Shown in pieces: positions 60,533-64,000 of a stretch of 64,000 bases of DNA. Origin of the DNA: Hydractinia symbiolongicarpus (Eukaryota; Cnidaria; Hydrozoa; Anthoathecata; Hydractiniidae); contig NC_079888.1 of the NCBI RefSeq assembly GCF_029227915.1, positions 8,415,001-8,479,000 of the forward strand. The letters run 5' to 3'. The translations under genes were made by a program, and so were the position numbers. The first letter of the stretch is position 1, and every line of letters begins with the position of its first letter. Under the pieces are notes generated by a model. That model searched no databases. It was not told where the DNA came from and was given only the letters and a program-made list of their open reading frames with translations.

Positions 60533-63500
60533 TTAAACTTGTACAGCGTGTTGTTGTTTAAACGCTTCGCATGCAAACTGACATTTACATTTCGATGTAC
60601 AGACCGGCTGTACGTACGGTAACCGAAATTTTTTCCACGCCTCGTCTAGTCCTTCGACCAAACGATCCATCATTTCTTCTGTGTGGAACGGTGTAGGCGC
60701 AACACGAAGTTTTTCATCTCCGACAGCTACAGTGGGGTAGTTGATCGATTGAATGTAAATTCCATGTTCGTTTTGCAAATGATGAGACACACTGGTACAC
60801 TTCTCCGCGTTGCCCGCCGTCTAAGGTGGAGAACATAATACACATTAAACAATGTACTTTAATGGGTAGAATATGTAATTAATATCACGTGACTTACCAG
60901 GATTGGTACAATATGACTTGGAGCGTACTCAACCGGAAAGCCACGTTGAACAAGCTTTGTTCTTAACTGCTTGACATTCGCCTGATGTTGTTTTCGCAGT
61001 GCTTGGCCTTCTTCACCACGGAGAATGTTGATTGAAGTCACAGCCGCGTATGCCTTGTCTGGCGGAAGAGCGGTAGTGAAGATAAAGCCAGAGCCGTAAC
61101 TGAAAAATTTAAAATGAGAAAAATCAGAAATTATTCATTTAATAAGTGAGTAATATTATTATACAAAGCTAGTTTTACTTTGGTTTATATGACGAATGTT
61201 TTACAAGGATCAGCATTTTAGATAAGTCTGCATGGCTTCTAGTAACAACGTAAAAATGCATACCAACCTTCGCAGAGTGTCAATAAGTGACGCGCTTCCC
61301 ACCAAATATCCACCAACACAGCCGACAGCCTTTCCCAGAGTACCACTAATGATGTCCATTTTATGCAAGCAGTTGTCACGTTCGCCAATGCCAGCACCAT
61401 GGCGACCATACAAACCAACAGCATGCACCTATTTATAAAAGCATGTATTCGGTGAAAACCATGCTGAGTAACAATGGCAGGACACGTGGCATTAAAAAAT
61501 AGAAACATATGGACTCTTTTAAAAATCGTGAATACAACTCCCTTTTCCTTCTAACCCTTCAGATCGAAGTTTGATAATTGAGTTGAACTTTTATTAGCGA
61601 GTGCATGCTTTTTATGGATGCAAAATGACTAGAGGAACATATACTGATCATATAATTGATGATCCTGTTACATTTTGTACATCATCATATCCACCCCGTT
61701 TCCAAAACTATCCACTCCTAAGAGTCTATTCAAAGAATTGAAGAACAACAAGACTAAGAACAACAAGACTAAGATCAACAAAAATATTTTTGTTGAGAAA
61801 AAAGAGTAAGTATATGATGAGTTGGTAATAAAATTACCTCGTCTATGAAGGTAAGTGCACCATACTTATGAGCTATGTCACATAAAACTTCCAGTGGACA
61901 CACTGCCCCAGACATTGAATGCACTGTTTCAAATGCAACAATTTTGGGTACGTTAGGATCAGCTTTCATTAACACCTCTTCAAGATGTTGCGGGTCGTTA
62001 TGACGAAATACGACTTTGTTCGCTCCGCTCGTTCGCACACCTGTCACGTAGAAAATATTTAATTAATTTTAACAACAGCAACAACAAAAACAACAACAAA
62101 ACAACAATAATAACAACAATAATAACAATATATAAAATAATTACCATGTATCATAGAAGCATGGTTTCCAGCATCAGAAAAAATAATACAGCCAGGTAGT
62201 TTCGAGCCTAACGTATACAATGCCGTATCGTTGGCAACAAAACAGGATGTGAAAAGAAGACCAGCCTCCTTTTCATGCCACTGCGCAAGCGTCTCTTCGA
62301 GCAAGCCATGGTAATAACTAGTGCCTGATATGTTGCGTGTGCCACCAGCACCTACACCGTTTTCCTCGATGATCGATCTAAATAAACATGATATACATAA
62401 GCAATAGTTTGGGTAAGAAAGGATCTAATTAAAAAAATTACCTGAATTTCCGTAGTTTAAGGGGAAGAACTTTTGCGGGAAGAAAATTTCGCGTAAAAAA
62501 AACTTTCTTCCTTTAAAATACTTCTTTTATTTACATCTATTTGTTTTATTTGCATTTCCACCCATCTTACATCAAGCGTGTACGCCACGAAAGGTTGATG
62601 ACGCAACAAGGGCATGATGCAAGCCTATTATAAAATCCAAATATAAAACAACATACTTTGCAGCCTCGACCACAGACGGATGCCGGCTCATTCCAAGGTA
62701 ATCATTGCTGCACCACACCGTGATGTCCCGTGGAATGTTCGAGAAGGAAAAGTCTTCAGCCATGGGGAAGCTTTGCGCCTTGCGATTAACTTTACGAAAC
62801 ACTCTGTAGCTGTGATCATCTTTCTTCTTCTGAATCATGTTTTCGAAAAAAGAATCATAATTAAACGGCTTTTTCTCGTTGTCTAGGTAGAAAATAAACT
62901 ATGAGCAGAAGGTTACAGTGACAGTGGGTAATGAATGTTTGCATAAGGAGGATTGTACCCTTAGGGAAAAAATTCGCGAGCTTTAATTTCGTGATTTAAA
63001 ATATTAACATTCAGTAAGGCTCCAAGATGTAAATAAATATAGCATTAAATATCTGCCATTTTTATTAAAGTATAAATTTTATACGTTGCTATGCAACCTT
63101 ATTCAAAACGACTATTAGACAAAGACTGACCATCGCTTCTTTTTTTTTCAGTTTGATTAGCTTTTTCAGCTGAATGCTCCGCACTTTGTTTGGCAGCCGT
63201 ATGAATAGCTTTGTTGACAACTTTTGATAACATCTGCATTACACTTCCTGAGCTGAAAGGACATGTTCCTGAAACAAGAAGAAAACCTTAAAACTTAGTT
63301 TACACAATGTATGAAACATTTAGCAATTTAAAACAGAGTGTTAATTACACTAAAACTTTCATCGTCATCCCAAGCCTTTCGAATTTACGTCAGCACTCGA
63401 AAATTGCATACGTGTTAACAAAAATTTTTAATTTACGTTGGCAAAAAATTTTTTGATATGTTTTTTTGAATGTAACCAGGGCTTGCACAACTTTTATTCT

Positions 63501-63919
63501 TAATTTATAAACTGCGACGTAAAATAAAAATTCGCCGACGTGACGTGACGTGAAGCAACTAACAGAATATAAAATTGCCGACTTAAAATAAATTGAATAA
63601 GAAAGCCTTCTCTTTAACGAACAACAACAACAATTTATTTGGAAAAACTGTCGGAGTTTTGGCTTCAAGATGAATACTATATTTACACCCAAAATTTTTA
63701 AAACTTTAAAAAATTTCAATAAATTATTTTTTCTCTTCCCTCCTTAGAACTTAAAAGCATGTACATACCTAATGTCGATTTTTTGTCATTTTTCGTCAAC
63801 ACATGTGTCATGACAGGACATTTTAATGTGTAGTCGACGAAAAGACTTCTTTTTGACTGTGCAAGCATCAGCGTTTCAAGAGGCTTCTTCATGAAAACAC
63901 ATTTCGTAGGAAGCGCCAT
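60533..63919 (-). CDS. ALAS: 5-aminolevulinate synthase, mitochondrial (533 aa, eight exons)
   Basis: ALAS condenses glycine and succinyl-CoA to 5-aminolevulinate, the first step of haem synthesis, in the mitochondrial matrix using pyridoxal phosphate. Eight minus-strand exons join in phase: 63769-63919, 63131-63268, 62657-62882, 62145-62377, 61838-62040, 61268-61428, 60898-61099 and 60533-60820. The core is complete: [12 protein letters not shown] and [76 protein letters not shown], the lysine motif [14 protein letters not shown] (Lys350 binds the cofactor), and [22 protein letters not shown]. The N-terminal presequence carries two Cys-Pro haem regulatory motifs (Cys34 in LKCPVMT, Cys53 in GTCPFSS), which in other animals allow haem to limit import or stability. 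The length is shorter than vertebrate ALAS1 because of a shorter leader. The window covers all coding exons; further 5' UTR may lie to the right. Confidence 0.95.
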
Positions 63920-64000
63920 CTCATTTGAAGCTAGACTTCAAACTGAACTGAACTTTGAAGGCTTCAGTCTTTTTAATGTTCTCTAGAAGGAAATTGCTTT

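Overview
This is an AT-rich stretch of animal nuclear DNA with spliced genes, long introns, GT-AG junctions and many small transposable elements. The gene set (CADPS, ALAS, a GAREM-like adaptor, a centrosomin-type protein), the compact proteins and the short palindromic repeats suggest a cnidarian, probably a hydrozoan. That placement is an inference from gene and repeat style, not from a marker gene.

Layout. At 315-5108 (minus) lie the first six recognisable coding exons of a CADPS/CAPS secretion-priming factor, which continues off the left edge. About 9 kb of non-coding DNA with small repeats follows. At 14465-16579 (plus) is an intronless gene for a GAREM-like adaptor: a divergent N-terminal region, a GAREM-type SAM domain and a second SAM-like domain. 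At 16948-20626 is a two-copy tandem duplication with an 1837-bp unit. At 27589-28504 (plus) is a two-exon gene for an unrecognised acidic protein, followed by a Harbinger-type element (28608-29318). At 34003-46085 (plus) is a five-exon gene with long introns for a 362-residue protein with a Centrosomin N-terminal motif. At 48439-52929 is a repeat complex: a Helitron-like short element carrying a long CCGT array and a decayed Penelope-like GIY-YIG fragment with a hammerhead-like motif, most of it present twice in tandem (2227-bp unit).

The most striking object is a complete DNA transposon at 53888-60413 (6526 bp). It has terminal inverted repeats starting TATGGAGTCATG, arrays of a 20-bp subterminal repeat, and a 6-bp target duplication (AACAAG) on both sides. 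It carries two intact genes on one strand: a 694-residue ubiquitin ligase (zinc finger, CUE, HECT) and a 480-residue integrase-like DDE transposase with a helix-turn-helix. It sits 119 bp downstream of the stop codon of a complete eight-exon 5-aminolevulinate synthase gene (60533-63919, minus).

Many non-coding stretches hold copies of a short palindromic repeat bounded by CAACCTTGTCCCCAGGG-like ends. Splice models were built by eye from reading frame, phase and family similarity; no alignment or database search was run.
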